Of a stretch of DNA of 60,073 nt, positions 44,233 to 54,214 are shown one piece after another. Position 1 is the stretch's first letter. Every line of letters starts with the position of its first letter. The position numbers were made by a program, and so were the translations under genes. Under the pieces are notes generated by a model that searched no databases, was not told where the DNA came from, and saw only the letters and a list, made by a program, of their open reading frames with translations. Origin of the DNA: Calycina herbarum (lineage: Eukaryota; Ascomycota; Leotiomycetes; Helotiales; Pezizellaceae); NCBI GenBank assembly GCA_001414485.1, contig LLEY01000268.1, positions 1 to 60,073 on the forward strand. Reading direction: 5' to 3'.

Positions 44233-44873
44233 CTAACAAAAATTTGCATTATCCAGATTGTCCCAATGTTGCACATCATCTGTGAATTGGAACTTGCAAG
44301 CCATTGAATCGATTTTAGAATCGGCAAGAACTTCCATGTAATAGATCACAGGTTTGTTCACATCACACTCTTCAAACTTGCCGAGCACAGTTTTTTTTGC
44401 ACCCGTATTTTGGGAGACTACACAACCAAGGTCATCCTTCAACGCGGCAAAACCACCGTGTTCTTCAATCCCTAGAAATTTAAGCTCAGCCTTGACTCTA
44501 TCATCGTCATTTGAAACAGCGTCCCATCAAGTTCGAAAAGTTGATCGGTGCTTTTCATGGTTATTGATGTAGCCCCGGTTGTGGGGAGTGGAGCTAGAGT
44601 TTTATTATTAGCCAGGATGAAAAGAGTCTAGAACTGAAAAAAAAACTTATGCTTCAGATCTCCGAGAGAACCTGTCTCCCCACAGAGCTGTACATAGGTT
44701 GTGATTGCAAAACCAGGATAAGTTGCGCTGAATTGTATAGCAAGACGGTTCTTGTTAGACACGTAACATTCTTCTTCGGGGCAACATTTGCTGCTGGGAC
44801 CCTCTGGGAAAAAGTCGAAGACCTGAGCCTGGGTTGAAAGGAGAAATAGTGGGACGATGGCTTGGAAACGCAT
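44233..44873 (-). pseudogene. Decayed paralogue of the secreted protein gene
   Basis: ATG 44873 starts a clear signal peptide (MRFQAIVPLFLLSTQAQV) followed by Cys-containing sequence (SSKCCPEEECYVS, YVQLCGETGSLG). The position equivalent to the paralogue's GTGAGT donor reads ATAAGT (about 44652), while the acceptor CTCTAG (about 44600) is kept. After the intron the reading frame runs with the paralogue (PLPTTGATSIT) to about 44515, then must shift by one base to continue into the open C-terminal frame (KDDLGCVVSQN, FEECDVNKP, SMACKFQF) ending at 44233. Two independent lesions argue for a pseudogene. An assembly error could explain the frameshift but not the donor. Confidence 0.72.
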
Positions 44874-45567
44874 ATTTATGTAGTGATAAGAATATATGAA
44901 CGATGCAAAGTGTTGAAGCCGTTTTGACAATATCTGATATATGCGGGATGTATTTCCGAAAATCTGAAAAGAAGATGCAATGTTCTGAAATTAACAAGGT
45001 CGGGGATCATGTTTTATAACACACTGTGACAACGACTCAACTTCTAAATTCCCCAAAGCCGCAACTGGGGAACCAATCTGAGAAAAATTACGCACCAAAA
45101 TAACCATAAGCTGGCTTAGACAGACGGCATCATGATATCCAACAAACAGCTCAGTGCTCGGCTGTGTGTTGGCTATCCCGGCCATGGCACTTGCCACGAA
45201 GCGACCAACTCGAATTCAACATACCCTATTTTTGAAAACTAACAGCAAGAAATAAGACACAAAATGAAGTTCTGCTCAGTGGTAGGTTCTAAGCCCCATT
45301 GTTGCCAACACAAACCAACAAATTCCCATCCCGACTTTCCGAATGACCAACAGGGTTGTCTCAATTGCCAACCGTGTATTATATCTCTAAGGGAAAAAAT
45401 GAAGACCATGATTCCCTCCGTGAACACCCCTTCACGTACATTCAATGTGCCTTCTGAGGTGATCAAGTACAGTTCAACTGATATTATCAAATGCCCAAAA
45501 ATAAACTCCTCGCTATGATTTTTCGGCCGTGTGTAGATTTTGTTCGTGATCCCTAGGTATATGCCAC
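44874..45567. other. Intergenic, includes second duplicated promoter block
   Basis: The block at 45096-45171 mirrors 43300-43381. A plus-strand frame at 45264-45518 is Cys-rich in its first third but lacks a signal peptide or recognised domain, so it is not called as a gene. Confidence 0.4.
45096..45171 (-). promoter_or_regulatory. Duplicated upstream block of the secreted pair, copy 2
   Basis: It shares AAAATAACCATAAGCTG, GACGGC and GGCTGTGTGTT with 43300-43381 in the same order. It lies about 223 bp upstream of the decayed paralogue's ATG. Confidence 0.55.
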
Positions 45568-46044
45568 TCAAGCGACCGGAGAAATGTATGACCTCAATGC
45601 CTCCTCTACCTTTCCGTCGTGTGATTTCAGCAGATCAGTCGCCTTGATCTTGGACAACTCGAGCTCCTCGATCTGCGAATTATCAGCTTCGCACAACAAA
45701 ACACGCTAAGATCCAGCAGCATTAAGAAGTGAGCATACCAATAAAGCAACATCCGCTTGATCCACCTTGACAACCTTCTTCACAACCTTCTTCTCCTCCT
45801 CCTTCTTAGCTGCCGTTCCATTTGTAGTTCCACCCCCAGCCATAGTCAACCTATCCATTGCCTTTCGCACAGCTTCCTGATCGACATCTTTTAGCCCAGC
45901 GGATTCGTCTTCGCGAGGGGCATCGAGGGAGGAAAGGGCTGCTGCCGCTTTGCGATCTTCTGCGGATTTGGCAACTGGAATTTCGTCCTCTACATCCCCA
46001 GTTGTAGCTCCTTCAACAACGGTTGGAGGTTGTTTTTCTGCCAT
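45568..46044 (-). CDS. HYPK-like, NAC-alpha UBA domain protein
   Basis: HYPK-type proteins associate with the ribosome-bound N-terminal acetyltransferase NatA and have chaperone-like activity. Exons 46044-45739 and 45672-45568 join across a 66-nt intron (GTATGC..TTCGCAG) to give 136 residues. The C-terminus forms the UBA-like fold typical of HYPK and NAC-alpha: KVDQADVALLIEELELSK, then KATDLLKSHDGKVEEALRS. The N-terminal half is acidic and Ala-rich with a helix (DQEAVRKAMDRLTMAGGG), also as in HYPK. NAC-alpha itself is excluded because no NAC domain is present. The gene is divergent from the DAHP synthase gene, with 334 bp between the two starts. Confidence 0.85.
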
Positions 46045-46378
46045 TGCGACCGCTTTGATTTGAGTTTCGGTGGATGATTGGCCTAAAAACTGACTGGCAG
46101 ACGAGTTGCTGTAAGAATGAGAGTGTTGAAGGAGGAGAGTGATGTATTTGAAGGAGATTATTTTGTACCACTAGCCCCGCCATTTCAGCCACACTTCAGC
46201 GGAACGGATAATCTTGGATGCGGAGCCGAGAATATGCGCCTGACTCCCTCTTTGTTCAATAAAAATATCTTCATTCCTTACAAAATCGAATTGGTCCCCA
46301 TCAGCTTTGACTGGACGTCTTAAGTATTCCATTTGAATACTCTCAATTACTCACGACAAGTGTCGGCCTCATTTCAAG
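46045..46378. promoter_or_regulatory. Divergent promoter, HYPK-like and DAHP synthase genes
   Basis: This 334-bp interval must hold both promoters. TGACTC at 46241-46246 matches the core recognised by Gcn4/CPC1-type bZIP regulators of amino-acid biosynthesis, which would suit the aromatic-pathway gene on the right. A six-base match is weak evidence. A CT-rich and CAATTAC stretch precedes the DAHP synthase ATG. Confidence 0.4.
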
Positions 46379-47859
46379 ATGACAACCCCTCCAACGGGGC
46401 CCGCAGCAGCGGGGAGATTGGGTGGAGATGCACCAACACCATGGACCCCAAGCTCCTGGAAATCCAAACCCATTCAACAAAAAGCCGTATACGAAGACCA
46501 AGAAGCAGTGGAAAAATCCCTAGCAAAGCTCAATCATCTACCTCCTCTCGTCCCAACAGCCGAAATCGACAGACTGAAGGAACATCTACGAAAAGTGGCT
46601 ATTGGAGATGCCTTTCTACTCCAAGGTGGAGACTGTGCAGAATTGTTCGACTACTGTACGCAAGATGGAATTGAATCGAAGATGAAGCTTTTGCTTCAGA
46701 TGAGCTTGATTCTTATTTGGGGTTCTCATAAGCCGATTGTGAGGATGGCGAGGATGGCGGGGCAGTATGCTAAGCCGAGATCAAGTCCGATGGAGAATGT
46801 GGATGGGAAGCAGATTCCTTCATTTCGGGGTGATATTTTGAATGGATTCAAGACTGATGAGAGAACTCTTGATCCTTCAAGATTGGTTGAGTAAGTGTTG
46901 TGATAATTGGCTGGAAGTACCAGGCTAACATGAATAGTGCATATTTTCATTCTGCAGCGACATTGAACTTTGTTCGAGGCTCCATATCGACAGGATTTGC
47001 AGATCTTCATCGCCCTCTGGATTGGGGTCTGGGTCACGTTCAAGATCCTGAGCTCCAATTAAAATATTCTAACACTGTGGAGTCCATTGCGGACAATTTG
47101 GATTTCCTACGTGCAACTGGACACAACACTGGTAGTCAAGAGTTAAGCACCGTCGATTTGTTCACCAGTCACGAAGCACTTTTACTGGATTATGAGCAAA
47201 GCTTGACAAGACCTTCCAAGGTTTCTCAGTCAGGCGAACAAGCTTATTATGATACCTCCGCACATTTCGTCTGGGTTGGAGACCGAACCAGACAGGTTGA
47301 CGGAGCTCACATCGAATTTCTACGTGGAATTAAGAATCCAATTGGTGTGAAAGTCGGCCCAACAACATCTTCCTCTGATCTACTCATCCTACTTCGAACC
47401 CTCAACCCAACTGTCGAGGTTGGTAAGATCACTCTCATCACACGATACGGAGCATCAAAAGTAGCAAGTCTCCTACCAGAACACATCAAAATCGTCGAAG
47501 GAAGCGAGTACGCTAAAAGTGTCGTCTGGCAATGCGATCCCATGCATGGCAATACCCGCTCAACATCTTCTGGAATCAAGACGAGACAATTCGCTGACAT
47601 CTTATCTGAGCTTCAGCAATCATTTGTCATTCACAAGCGAGAAGGCAGCTATTTAGGTGGAGTACATCTTGAAATGACGGGGGATGCGGTCACAGAATGT
47701 ACTGGTGGGAGTGAGGGACTTGGAGATGATGATCTATCGTTGAACTATACCAGTTTCTGTGATCCGAGGTTGAATGAGAAGCAATCTGTGGAACTCGCTT
47801 TTCTAATTGCTGGACATCTCAAACAAGATAGACAGGAACAAAAAGGGAAGAGAAGTTGA
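46379..47859 (+). CDS. Class II 3-deoxy-D-arabino-heptulosonate 7-phosphate synthase
   Basis: DAHP synthase condenses phosphoenolpyruvate and erythrose 4-phosphate in the first shikimate-pathway step, leading to Phe, Tyr and Trp. Exons 46379-46890 and 46938-47859 join across a 47-nt intron (GTAAGT..GCTAAC..ATAG) to 477 residues, the usual length for the plant/microbial class II enzyme. Family motifs are present: WTPSSWKSKPIQQ, FLLQGGDCAE (metal-binding Cys), KPIVRMARMAGQYAKPRS, SFRGDILNGF, SHEALLLDYE, SAHFVWVGDRTRQ, GVKVGPTT, LITRYGA, WQCDPMHGNT, GGVHLEMTGDAVTECTGG and NYTSFCDPRLN. No plastid-like or mitochondrial presequence is evident, so it is presumably cytosolic. Fungi also have class I isoenzymes sensitive to Phe or Tyr. 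Regulation of this one is not visible beyond a possible TGACTC site upstream. Confidence 0.95.
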
Positions 47860-48766
47860 ACTTTATCTCGTCGATATCTCCTACCAAAAATATAATCTCA
47901 CAATCATCTACCGCTTCTGGTTCTCGCTAACCCTAATCTGTTTCAAAGCGACAAAGTGAAGGCTTTTGATATGAAATTTCCGTTCTCAAATATTTAGTTC
48001 CTGCTCGCTGCATGGTCAACCGAAAGACAACCAAAAAACAAAAAAGTATCTCAGTGCTAGGGACATCTAGCTTCACCTTACAGGTATTCCGCGGCCGGTA
48101 CCACGCATAAATGACATTAACGAATCTTTACTGCCGCGCAGTTTTCGTTGGCAAATAACCTCAGAGGGTCAAGAGAGGGCTACGCCCCTCACATCCACGA
48201 TCAGTTCAGTAGCTCTGACCTGTTGCAACCAAGTCATATAATGGAGATTCAGAGAAGACTACATTCAAGGCATTTTCGGTAGAAACGACCGTGGTGCAAC
48301 CTAGACTTAGTCCGATGTGGTAGTCCCATATATATTATATATATAGATGATGTTACGATGGAACTGAAGATGAAGGGGGTAGGGTCATACATAATGAAAT
48401 GTGAGAAGGCAGGGGGATATTTTTTGAGCACTCGAACCAAAGTGGTGCAAGCCATCGGTGTTACCACTGCACCACGAAGGCGGCTCGAGTTTTTCTTATG
48501 ACTGAATGCTTGTTTATTTGTGGCTATCACCTTCGGTAATTTGGTGAATTGGGTATGAGCTATGGTCGTAGCTTCAGTTTCTACATATTCACTGCGTTAT
48601 ATATTAGCAACACTTCACCTGTCTCAAGGCACCCAAAGGTGAAGTCGCTCAGCTAGCGTCACTTCCTCGTCGAAGACAAAACCGCGACACCCCGACCTTA
48701 AACACCACAACATCAACACCTCACAACTAAACAACAACCTCACTCTCCAAACTAGGAGCCATCAAA
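47860..48766. other. Intergenic with a tRNA-like SINE candidate
   Basis: The first 150 bp are 3' flank of DAHP synthase. The remainder includes the tRNA-like stretch at 48422-48490 and a TATATA run at 48329-48346. 48650-48766 is C- and A-rich, resembling a 5' leader of the next gene. Confidence 0.4.
48422..48490 (-). repeat. tRNA-like (SINE-head or tRNA relic) sequence
   Basis: On the minus strand a TGGTGCAGTGGTAAC segment fits an RNA polymerase III A box, and GGTTCGAGTGC about 30 bases later fits a B box with two mismatches. The stems needed for a functional tRNA do not pair well: acceptor and T arms are poor and the anticodon arm is ambiguous. A tail with AT repeats follows downstream (48329-48346). 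A tRNA-derived SINE or a decayed tRNA gene is the likeliest reading. Confidence 0.35.
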
Positions 48767-50029
48767 ATGCCTCCATCAAGCCCACCACTCTTCAACATCT
48801 CAGAAACGCAACCAAACAACAACCCCAGTTCTCTCCAAACCATGAACCTATCTACAATGGCTTCACAACCTCTACCATCCTCACCACCTCTCAACGCCTC
48901 AACATCACAACCAGAGCACACCCTTGACCTCCAAGCCATGAATCCATCCACGATACTTCCACCACGCCCAGCACCCCCAAAGCTCCCCGTCGAAGCAATC
49001 CTCAACATCATCGACCAACTTGTCACAACATCAACAGGTGAAGCTGTCCCCGTTGCACTTCCTGCTTCTCACCCAATAACCAAGGCTCTCTACAGCTTCG
49101 CCATCGCGTGTAAAGCAACGAGCTCCAGAGCAATTCAACACCTCTACACCTACTGTCTTTACATTGACTCGCTCACGCGTCTGGATAGTCTCGCTCTAGC
49201 ACTCGACCTCCATGAAACCAATGAAGCGCTATTGCCTCCTAACATCCTCAGCTTTGCGACCCAGCTTTACCTCGACCTCGGAAGGGAAGACGACCACTTG
49301 AACTATAAGCAAATTGCAAACATTTGGACTTTGATTCGGAATTTGGTGCCAAACCTTACCAATCTCGTGACTGAGGTTCCCATTTTCGATAATTGGAGTG
49401 ACTTGGAAGATATCGACGGAGTTTTGTGTGAAGGAATCGTCAATGCATTCAGTGACTTGAAATCTCTTCAACACTTAACCCTCATTAGCAACGACAATCT
49501 TCTTTTCCACTCATCTTGGTCCCAATATGCGCTGAAAACCTTGGTCGTCGGCGACTTGGATCTAGAAGATTATTCCATTTGGACGTCTCTCGGGTCGATG
49601 AAGAAACTTGAGGTCCTGATCATTCACACACCACGAAAGTTCTACAACAGCATTGATATTTCATGGGCTCGGGTCAATGGTTCATCGAACACACTATTTA
49701 CAATTCCCCATGATCCAAGCAAGCCGATTGACTCTGGCAGACACTTGACAGTCGTGTTTGCTAGCTGCAACCGAAACATCGCTTCTGGTGGTAGTTATGC
49801 CCACTCCTCAATGCTAACGATGCGGCATGTCCATTGTCCCAACGCCCTACCGTACTCCACACGTTATTCCGCGAGGACGAGTGAGAAGGAGGCCTCTTCA
49901 GATAGACAACATCGGAAGTGGTTGAAGAGCGAGATGGTTAAAGCTGAGCCTTTGGAAAAATGGATCAAGACTCATGAATGGAAACCTGACTCCCCCATAG
50001 TCATCGACCTAACTGGCGATTCTGATTAA
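48767..50029 (+). CDS. F-box-like protein with C-terminal SUMO-interaction motif
   Basis: A single exon gives 420 residues. After a Pro/Ser/Thr-rich N-terminus (1-70), an F-box-like module reads KLPVEAILNIIDQLV, KALYSFAIACKATSSRAIQH, then LYTYCLYIDSLTRLDSL. A leucine-rich-like body follows (LKSLQHLTLIS, ALKTLVVGDLDLEDYSIW, KKLEVLIIHT). The last ten residues, IVIDLTGDSD, form a textbook SUMO-interaction motif: a hydrophobic V/I-x-D-L-T core followed by acidic residues. The paralogue at 52721-53731 shares the F-box-like module and overall layout but lacks this tail. A role as a ubiquitin-ligase adaptor, perhaps recognising sumoylated partners, is inference. Confidence 0.8.
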   Translation: MPPSSPPLFNISETQPNNNPSSLQTMNLSTMASQPLPSSPPLNASTSQPEHTLDLQAMNPSTILPPRPAPPKLPVEAILNIIDQLVTTSTGEAVPVALPASHPITKALYSFAIACKATSSRAIQHLYTYCLYIDSLTRLDSLALALDLHETNEALLPPNILSFATQLYLDLGREDDHLNYKQIANIWTLIRNLVPNLTNLVTEVPIFDNWSDLEDIDGVLCEGIVNAFSDLKSLQHLTLISNDNLLFHSSWSQYALKTLVVGDLDLEDYSIWTSLGSMKKLEVLIIHTPRKFYNSIDISWARVNGSSNTLFTIPHDPSKPIDSGRHLTVVFASCNRNIASGGSYAHSSMLTMRHVHCPNALPYSTRYSARTSEKEASSDRQHRKWLKSEMVKAEPLEKWIKTHEWKPDSPIVIDLTGDSD

Positions 50030-50385
50030 AAATACATCAATAAAAATATTTTCCTGATATTTTAGCTTGGTCCATCAGGCTGGAAGCCGCGTCAATTTCA
50101 TAACCCGTCTTACCACCAGGATTGGGGGAGGCGGGGTGAGACAACTGTAATGGTATTACATTGTAAACCCAACGAACCAATAGATAGCAATACAAAGAAT
50201 CGTATTTCCGATACCATCTAAGAATCTAATTATTCTATAAAAAATCTAAATGCTCGCTTGTCGCTATCAACTATCTACAAAAATACAAAAAGCAAACAGA
50301 ATTACAAAATCTCTACCTTCAAAAAACCCAGTCCAAGAAGGTAAAAAAAGAAAGCAAAGACCTCGCGAAAATCCGGAGTATACGT
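50030..50385. other. Convergent 3' flanks, no gene
   Basis: This is A-rich sequence between the convergent F-box-like and desaturase genes. Apart from possible polyadenylation-type AATAAAAATA near 50037 nothing is seen. Confidence 0.4.
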
Positions 50386-51913
50386 CTAAGCAACAATCTC
50401 CTCATCAATCGTCTTCTTCTTATCCAGACAACTCAAATCCCCCTTCCCCTCAGCAAAAAAGTATATCTCACTCCCCACGTCCTTCTCCTCCACATACCTC
50501 AACCCAGTATAATTCTTCCAGAAAGCCCACATAAAAGGAGTTTGAAAATCAGCCTGATAATGACTACCCATGACCTTCTTAATCGCCTCCGAGGCTTCGA
50601 AAGCGTGATAGAAAGGAATTCTAGAGGCGTGGTGATGAAGAACATGACAGTCGATGGCGCCGTGGAAGAGATGGCGGCCTATGAAGCCGAAATCTCGGTC
50701 GACGGTTGAGGCTGCGCCGCGGAGGAAGGACCATGTTGAGGAGGGGTAGTAGGGGAGGGATGCGTCGGTGTGTTGGAGGAAGGTTATGGCTACTATTTTT
50801 GGGGGTTAATTTTGAGGAGCTCGTGGAGACAAGCGGAGCAGAAAATCTTTGTGTTTTCTTCTCGTTTGTGAGGTGAGATTTATGATGGAAGGCTTGGTTT
50901 GGAGAAAGGTAGAGTAATGAGATAGGTAGGTAGGAGCCTTTCTCCTTTGTTTCTTCTCATCGCAGTGTGTAGAATCTGAATTTGTGCTTTTCTTGATTTT
51001 ATCATGAAAATGACAATTCGGAGAGGGGTAAAAACTTACGAATCCAATGGTTGGTCCATAACCATGGAGCACCGTACATCAAAAATGTATTCTGGGCTCC
51101 GAAATATGTGACGCTCGTCCATAATGCGATTACCATGACTGCTATCCCCTTGTCACTCAGTACGACATCATCTCGATTCGCGGGCTTGAAATTCGGTCCG
51201 TCGCCACCGGTGTAGAAATGACTTCTCTTCCACCAGTCTACCGCTGCCATTCTGGGGAGAGCAAAGTTGTTGATCAGAAGATAGACTGGCCAGGCGATCA
51301 ATTGATGTCCTATGAGGATCAGAAGATTGACAATTGGCATATCCTCTACCAAATCCCAGTATGTAAAGACCGCAATTGGTGTTCGCGCTGCCCGCTTCTC
51401 CATCCATACTTCTTTTGTATCCGGCACAAATGCAATATCTCGTTCGATGTTGTTGGTCGCTTTATGATGTTGCGAGTGTGTGAACCTCCACGAGTGGTAT
51501 GGCACAAGGAGGAAGGAATGCATAATCAATCCAACAATGTTGTTGAATTGTTTCGAGGGGGAAAGAGCCGCGTGTCCGGATTCGTGTGCCAATTCCCAAA
51601 GACCCGTAAACAGCAGTCCTTGTGTGAAAGAATACAATATCCATCCCGCAACTCGAAGCCCATGTGTGGGCAGATGATGGATCTGTGTTGCCAACCCGGC
51701 GGCGATGAAAACATAGACGAAGTCCCGAACGACGTAGGAGAGGGAGAGGAGGGTGTTTCGCTCGAAGCAATGAGCTGGTATCGCATCGTGGATATCTTTC
51801 ATCGTATACGTTGGTGGAGTGAAGAATGGCGCAACATCGTCGCCCCCTTGGGGACCATCCTTGAGCTTCTTTGCAATTGGTTCTGCCTTGGGTACTGGAG
51901 AGGTTTGTAGCAT
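50386..51913 (-). CDS. Delta-12-type (oleate) membrane fatty-acid desaturase
   Basis: The enzyme inserts a second double bond into oleoyl chains in the endoplasmic reticulum. Exons 51913-51040 and 50792-50386 join in frame across a 247-nt intron (GTAAGT..AATAG), giving 426 residues. The three di-iron histidine boxes are present: HESGH (110-114), HSQHH (146-150) and HVLHH in the second exon. Characteristic DRDFGFIGRHLFHG and SRIPFYHAFEASEAIKKVMG flank the third box. The intron lies in NHWI/LAITFLQHTD, a conserved stretch, which confirms the join. Box 1 has Ser where most delta-12 enzymes have Cys. Several hydrophobic spans fit a polytopic membrane protein; there is no fused cytochrome b5. Delta-15 or bifunctional activity cannot be excluded from sequence. 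Confidence 0.9.
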
Positions 51914-52720
51914 TTCGTTATTCTGATTCCGAAGTCAAAGTTGTCGTGAAAGAACCGAGGAAAGGAAAGGAAAGGAAAGAAGTTTAATTAAAGAAGAAGG
52001 TCGATATGAAAAGACAGTTTTCTAACTTTCTCATGAGCGTTGGGAAAAGATCTAGTGTCCAGCTTGGTCCCTGCATATTCGATACATGGTTCAGGTACAT
52101 GAAACCTAGCCTACAATAGGCCTGGTCCGAGGCCAAACGAAGCCCACAGGGTCCCTCTTCAGGGATGCTCCAGGGCACTTCAGGGTCTTTCCAGCGCCTC
52201 TCCAGCACTGCCGGGGCCACGTGGATACGCCGTATGGAACGAATCAAGAGAGAACGAGAGGAGCCAAGAGGATGGTTTTATCTATTTTCAGACGCCAACG
52301 TCAGAATGGGGCAGAGGAACCATAAAAACTGTGGTGGTTATCTCTCCGCGCCAATGGTGATTTCCCTTTCGAGAATCCGATCAAACCAGAATCTGGGAAA
52401 TCAGACGAGGAAAGGGGTAAATAAGGAGGGAAAACAGCACATTTATCATGAGGAACAGATCATTTGTCAGACATGTTTTGGAGGAATCGTAAGGCTTTTT
52501 AAAAGTATATTATATTATATAAGTCTCTTCTCTAGGGACTTGTTAGCGGGATCTTCTAAAGGCCTGATTCGTATATCTGGCGATCATATAGACCCGCCCA
52601 AACGGCAACCTTTTCCGGTCGACCCCCCTTTTCTTCGAAATTTCCTTTTCGGCAATCGTCAAGTCTTCACCGCCTCAGACCAAGTCTTGCCAATTCGAAA
52701 ATTGTACGAACCGAGGTGTG
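51914..52720. other. Intergenic, no supported gene
   Basis: This lies upstream of the desaturase gene and at the 3' end of the next gene. It contains CCAGGGCACTTCAGGG-type short repeats near 52140-52200 and an AT patch near 52505. A 205-codon plus-strand frame (52165-52782) has no recognisable features and overlaps the 3' end of the F-box-like gene; I do not accept it. Confidence 0.4.
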
Positions 52721-53731
52721 CTAATAGTCCCAAAGGTCTTGTACGTCCATTCTTTCTACCGTCTCCAATGGTTTTGCACTAATCATCAATTCCTTCACCC
52801 ATTCCTGGCAAACCTCTATGTCCCCCTCAACCCCATTTGGCACTGGTACATCGACAAGCGAGGTGGTCAAATACTTTGACGTTCCCATTGGCTCGGCCGG
52901 GCGTCTCTGGTATTCGAATCTGTTGACAAAAATCAATTCAATATGTCGCTCACCCTGCATGAGTTCCCTCATAGCTGCAACAGTAGACGGTCGAGTTGGG
53001 CAGATCTTATAATCTTCGCAGCCATGAGCCTCATTCCAAGACTCGTGAACTGGAAAGTCGTCGGCGGAGTCAGCGTTTCTAAGTACCAGGGTCCTGATAT
53101 TTTCCATTCTCTCAAAGTATGCCATTGTCATCTCAAGATGGATATTATATAGAGCTAAAGTGGTCAAATTTGGCCATCCAGTCCATACAGCTATGTTTTG
53201 AGGGGAGAGAGGACCGTAGATATCGAGGTATAATTCATCCCGTGTACTGCAAAATACCTCTAAAGCTGTGAGCCTTTGAAAGGCTCTCCGTAGAACAGGT
53301 CGCACTCGATTGGTATCGTCTTCGGGATAAATGCTTCTCAGCCACATATCAATAACCAGTCGTTTAAGAGTTGGAGCAACGATAGTAAAAAGCCCGTCAA
53401 TTTCCTCAGCGATATCTCGACTCGCAATCGTCTCATCTGGGTATGGTTCGAGGACAAGAGACGTAATGACCGGGGAACTGCCGCGCGTCGGGGTTTGAAA
53501 TGCGCTAAGTGAGTTGAGGAGAGCGGTGAGACGCCATGGTTTGTCGATGAACAGACAATATTTGTAGAGATGCTTGATTGCGATGGGGTGGATAGCAGTA
53601 CTTGTGAGGCTCAAGGCTATGAGAGTCTTGGTGAGGATGTTGGTTGCGGGAAGGGCGATGGGGTGAGGTGGTGGGGGGAGAAGTTGCTGGATGATTTGGA
53701 AGATTATTTCTAGAGGGAGGGAGGGGGTCAT
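52721..53731 (-). CDS. F-box-like protein, paralogue of the 48767-50029 product
   Basis: A single exon gives 336 residues beginning directly with an F-box-like module (LPLEIIFQIIQQLL, LTKTLIALSLTSTAIHPIAI, KHLYKYCLFIDKPWRLTAL), which matches the module of the protein encoded at 48767-50029. The body has leucine-rich-like segments (PNLTTLALYNIHLE, ENIRTLVLRNAD). Unlike its relative it lacks the Pro/Ser-rich N-terminus and the SUMO-interaction tail. The two genes lie on opposite strands on either side of the desaturase. Likely a substrate adaptor of SCF-type ligases, by family only. Confidence 0.78.
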   Translation of the reverse strand: MTPSLPLEIIFQIIQQLLPPPPHPIALPATNILTKTLIALSLTSTAIHPIAIKHLYKYCLFIDKPWRLTALLNSLSAFQTPTRGSSPVITSLVLEPYPDETIASRDIAEEIDGLFTIVAPTLKRLVIDMWLRSIYPEDDTNRVRPVLRRAFQRLTALEVFCSTRDELYLDIYGPLSPQNIAVWTGWPNLTTLALYNIHLEMTMAYFERMENIRTLVLRNADSADDFPVHESWNEAHGCEDYKICPTRPSTVAAMRELMQGERHIELIFVNRFEYQRRPAEPMGTSKYLTTSLVDVPVPNGVEGDIEVCQEWVKELMISAKPLETVERMDVQDLWDY

Positions 53732-54214
53732 AGTCGTTGTTGTTGAGTTGGTATGAGGGTGTGTGTTTATAGACTGATATACCCAAGATCAGGGTAGGTT
53801 TGTTTCGGTAGAATTATTAGCATATAAGTCACGGGTTATCCAGTGAGAGACACAAACTTTTAACTATAGCTTGTTTTCAATCACAACTAGACTACTAAAG
53901 TAAGCTAAAATAAAGAATTATAGTGACTCAGAAACACCTTTGAACTTTGTTCATCTAAATATTTATCACGTGTATTCGTCTCGCTCCACGGAAGGGAACC
54001 TGAAATTCAATCCAATTCTCCTAAATAAATAGAATAAGAAGCCTGGGACAATTGTTGGAAACCTGAACCCTCTGTCTTCTTACACACTGATTATCCGACG
54101 ATACTCCGACACCATCCCAAGCTACCCATAGTGTAAGAATTTTTAGTGTGAAGCTAGTGAGTACTTAACCCACCAAATTTTCTCCTTTCTATTACAATCA
54201 AAACCACACACAAA
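53732..54214. other. Intergenic, promoter-like at its right end
   Basis: The last 60 bp before 54215 are pyrimidine-rich, then CAAAACCACACACAAA, a typical fungal leader before ATG. Otherwise no feature is seen. Confidence 0.4.

Noticed and set aside
45264..45518. 84-codon Cys-rich plus-strand frame
   Set aside because: No signal peptide, no splice context, and an equally long frame on the other strand.
52165..52782. 205-codon plus-strand frame
   Set aside because: Long but without domain, and its end overlaps the supported F-box-like gene on the minus strand.
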